From the NCBI GenBank assembly GCA_025350465.1, contig JANXXU010000008.1, forward strand, positions 62,001 to 126,000: a DNA stretch of 64,000 nt, in the 5' to 3' direction. The stretch is from Alphaproteobacteria bacterium. GTDB taxonomy: Bacteria; Pseudomonadota; Alphaproteobacteria; Micropepsales; Micropepsaceae. This document shows positions 63,023-64,000 of the stretch, piece after piece. Within the stretch, counting starts at the first letter, position 1; every line of letters starts with the position of its first letter. The notes beneath the pieces are model-generated. The model saw only the letters and a program-made list of their open reading frames with translations, did no database searches and was not told the DNA's origin. The position numbers were made by a program, and so were the translations under genes.

Positions 63023-63616
63023 ATGAACGACACCGCAATTGAGGGAGACGATTATCAACCTCATCTCGTCGAGCAGAAGCGCAATCAGTTCGTCATGGTC
63101 TCGGGCTGCTCCGGCTCGGGGAAGTCGACGCTGCTCGCCGAGTTGGCACGCCGCGGCTTTCAAACATACGCCGAGCCCGGCCGCCAGATCGTCAAAGAAC
63201 AGCTGCATGTCGGTGGCGATGCGTTACCGTGGTTGAACCCGGCGAAATTCGTCGACTTCGTGATTTCCCGGGCGATGCATCAAATGGTGACGGCGGCGCG
63301 CAGCGATCGTGTTGCCTTCTTCGACCGCGGCATCGTCGACGCAGTGGCGGCACTGGAGCGCGTGAGCCTCCCGGCGCCGCCGCATCTCAAGAACGTGATC
63401 GAGAAGTATCGCTACAACGCCAAGGTCTTCCTCTCCCCGCCGTGGCCCGAGATCTTTCGCAACGACGCCGAGCGCCGTCACTCCTTCGACGAGGCCGTAG
63501 GCGAATTCAATGATCTTGAACGTGCGTACGCCCGGCGGGGTTACGAGTGCGTTCTTCTGCCCAAGGTCGACGTTAGCGCCCGCGCTGAGTTCGTCCTGAA
63601 CCTGCTGGCTTGCTGA
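63023..63616 (+). CDS. P-loop ATPase/kinase-like protein (AAA_28-type)
   Basis: 197 residues from MNDTAIEGDDYQPHLVEQKR with GGGGAAGG before the ATG. Walker A is SGCSGSGKSTLL (about 28-39); RRGFQTYAEPGRQIV resembles the NMN-kinase/AAA_28 predicted ATPase group. AFFDRGIVDAVAAL carries a Walker B-like Asp, and VFLSPPWPEIFRNDAERRHS is the lid region. Such proteins are small nucleotide-binding enzymes of unknown substrate. It is separate from the RHS pair and its G+C content returns to the local level. Confidence 0.75.
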   Translation: MNDTAIEGDDYQPHLVEQKRNQFVMVSGCSGSGKSTLLAELARRGFQTYAEPGRQIVKEQLHVGGDALPWLNPAKFVDFVISRAMHQMVTAARSDRVAFFDRGIVDAVAALERVSLPAPPHLKNVIEKYRYNAKVFLSPPWPEIFRNDAERRHSFDEAVGEFNDLERAYARRGYECVLLPKVDVSARAEFVLNLLAC

Positions 63617-63727
63617 CGTCGGCCCATTTGGCCGATAAACAGCTCCCGCCATCATTCGCAGAATCGACTAGGGAGAGCCAAGGCACCTCGCGTTTTTTTG
63701 GAGCAGTCGTTTTGCAGAGTGCACGGA

Positions 63728-64000
63728 ATGAACAAGGCCTATTTCCACGTCCGGCAGAGCGTCATCGACGAAACCTATCTCACCAAGCTCGCCAAGGCAG
63801 GTGTGGGCGGCGGCGTGAAGCGGCTCGAGAAGCGTCTTGGCAAGGTGTTGGCCCGGCCTGAATCCTATTGGGAATCCGCCGTCGTCGAGTGGCACAGCGT
63901 CTTCGATGAAGCGCCGTTGAGAGCTATCGCGACGAACATCTCGGTCGCCGTGCGCCGCATCGGCCGGCCCGACGACCTGAACATTGCGTTGCATATTTCA
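63728..64000 (+). CDS. Hypothetical protein (cut by window end)
   Basis: An open frame from the ATG at 63728 runs to the last base without a stop (91 codons visible). It reads MNKAYFHVRQSVIDETYLTK, GGGVKRLEKRLGKVLARPESYWESAVVEW, DEAPLRAIATNISVAVRR and NIALHIS. No family was recognised. An adjacent GCACGGA could serve as a weak ribosome site. The lack of a stop and good codon use support a real gene. Confidence 0.55.
   Translation, partial: MNKAYFHVRQSVIDETYLTKLAKAGVGGGVKRLEKRLGKVLARPESYWESAVVEWHSVFDEAPLRAIATNISVAVRRIGRPDDLNIALHIS

Overview
The window is G+C-rich, densely packed chromosomal DNA, most likely from an alphaproteobacterium. The evidence is the small families DUF2093 and DUF4170, the plant-type glutamate-cysteine ligase next to ubiA and rsmE, the pmbA-cysQ-DUF4170 order beside a lipid A/Kdo cluster, an endonuclease-type MutL, a PHA synthase, and palindromic repeats of the kind scattered through rhizobial-type genomes. 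I cannot name a genus. No rRNA, tRNA, CRISPR array or intact insertion sequence was seen.

Layout. 1-3981: end of an M16 peptidase, then pgi-mutL. 3982-5728: small orphan genes. 5798-15431: a metabolic stretch with an SDR, GNAT, two overlapping alpha/beta hydrolases, a CYP153-like P450 divergent from an alkylsulfatase-like enzyme, a second metallo-beta-lactamase fold enzyme and a GST. 15539-19570: kynureninase, a CBS protein and several small exported proteins, one with a long His-Asp tail. 19624-27687: HpaI-type aldolase, methyltransferase, DEAD-box helicase, an RNA-modification group (rsmD, rluB-like, tadA), acyl-CoA dehydrogenase and GST. 27700-31745: an ACT-domain remnant, a PAS histidine kinase and two tandem phosphotransferases. 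31814-36359: purD divergent from xseA, DUF2093, an M23 peptidase and an exported protein. 36363-47267: a long co-directional minus-strand run holding an outer-membrane lipid A/Kdo operon (msbA, DUF374 acyltransferase, waaA, lpxK, lpxL-like), phaC-phaZ, DUF4170, cysQ and pmbA. 47397-57409: MAPEG proteins, UbiD, two divergent citrate synthase homologues, an ETF-beta-type lysine methyltransferase, desaturase, ubiA, rsmE and gshA. 57539-64000: a membrane protein, a four-repeat CVNH protein, a Rieske oxygenase, a frameshifted small gene, an orphan RHS fragment with a toxin-like tail and a candidate immunity gene, a P-loop protein and a truncated gene at the edge.

Themes. Many genes handle lipids or hydrophobic carbon: CYP153, alkylsulfatase, acyl-CoA dehydrogenase, APH-like kinases, PHA synthesis and turnover, desaturase, and lipid A assembly. 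UbiA and UbiD both fit ubiquinone synthesis. Glutathione is made by GshA and used by two GSTs and possibly the MAPEG proteins.

Two places look least described. First, 49679-52074: a citrate synthase homologue is divergent from a second one fused to an N-terminal DNA-binding domain, and the 71-bp gap plus the fusion's start codon carry an array of ATATTGAT half-sites. This looks like a self-regulating enzyme-regulator module. Second, 61365-62703: a decapitated RHS core with a Cys-rich tail of lower G+C content, followed by an overlapping TPR-like gene and fused at its left edge to a frameshifted gene.
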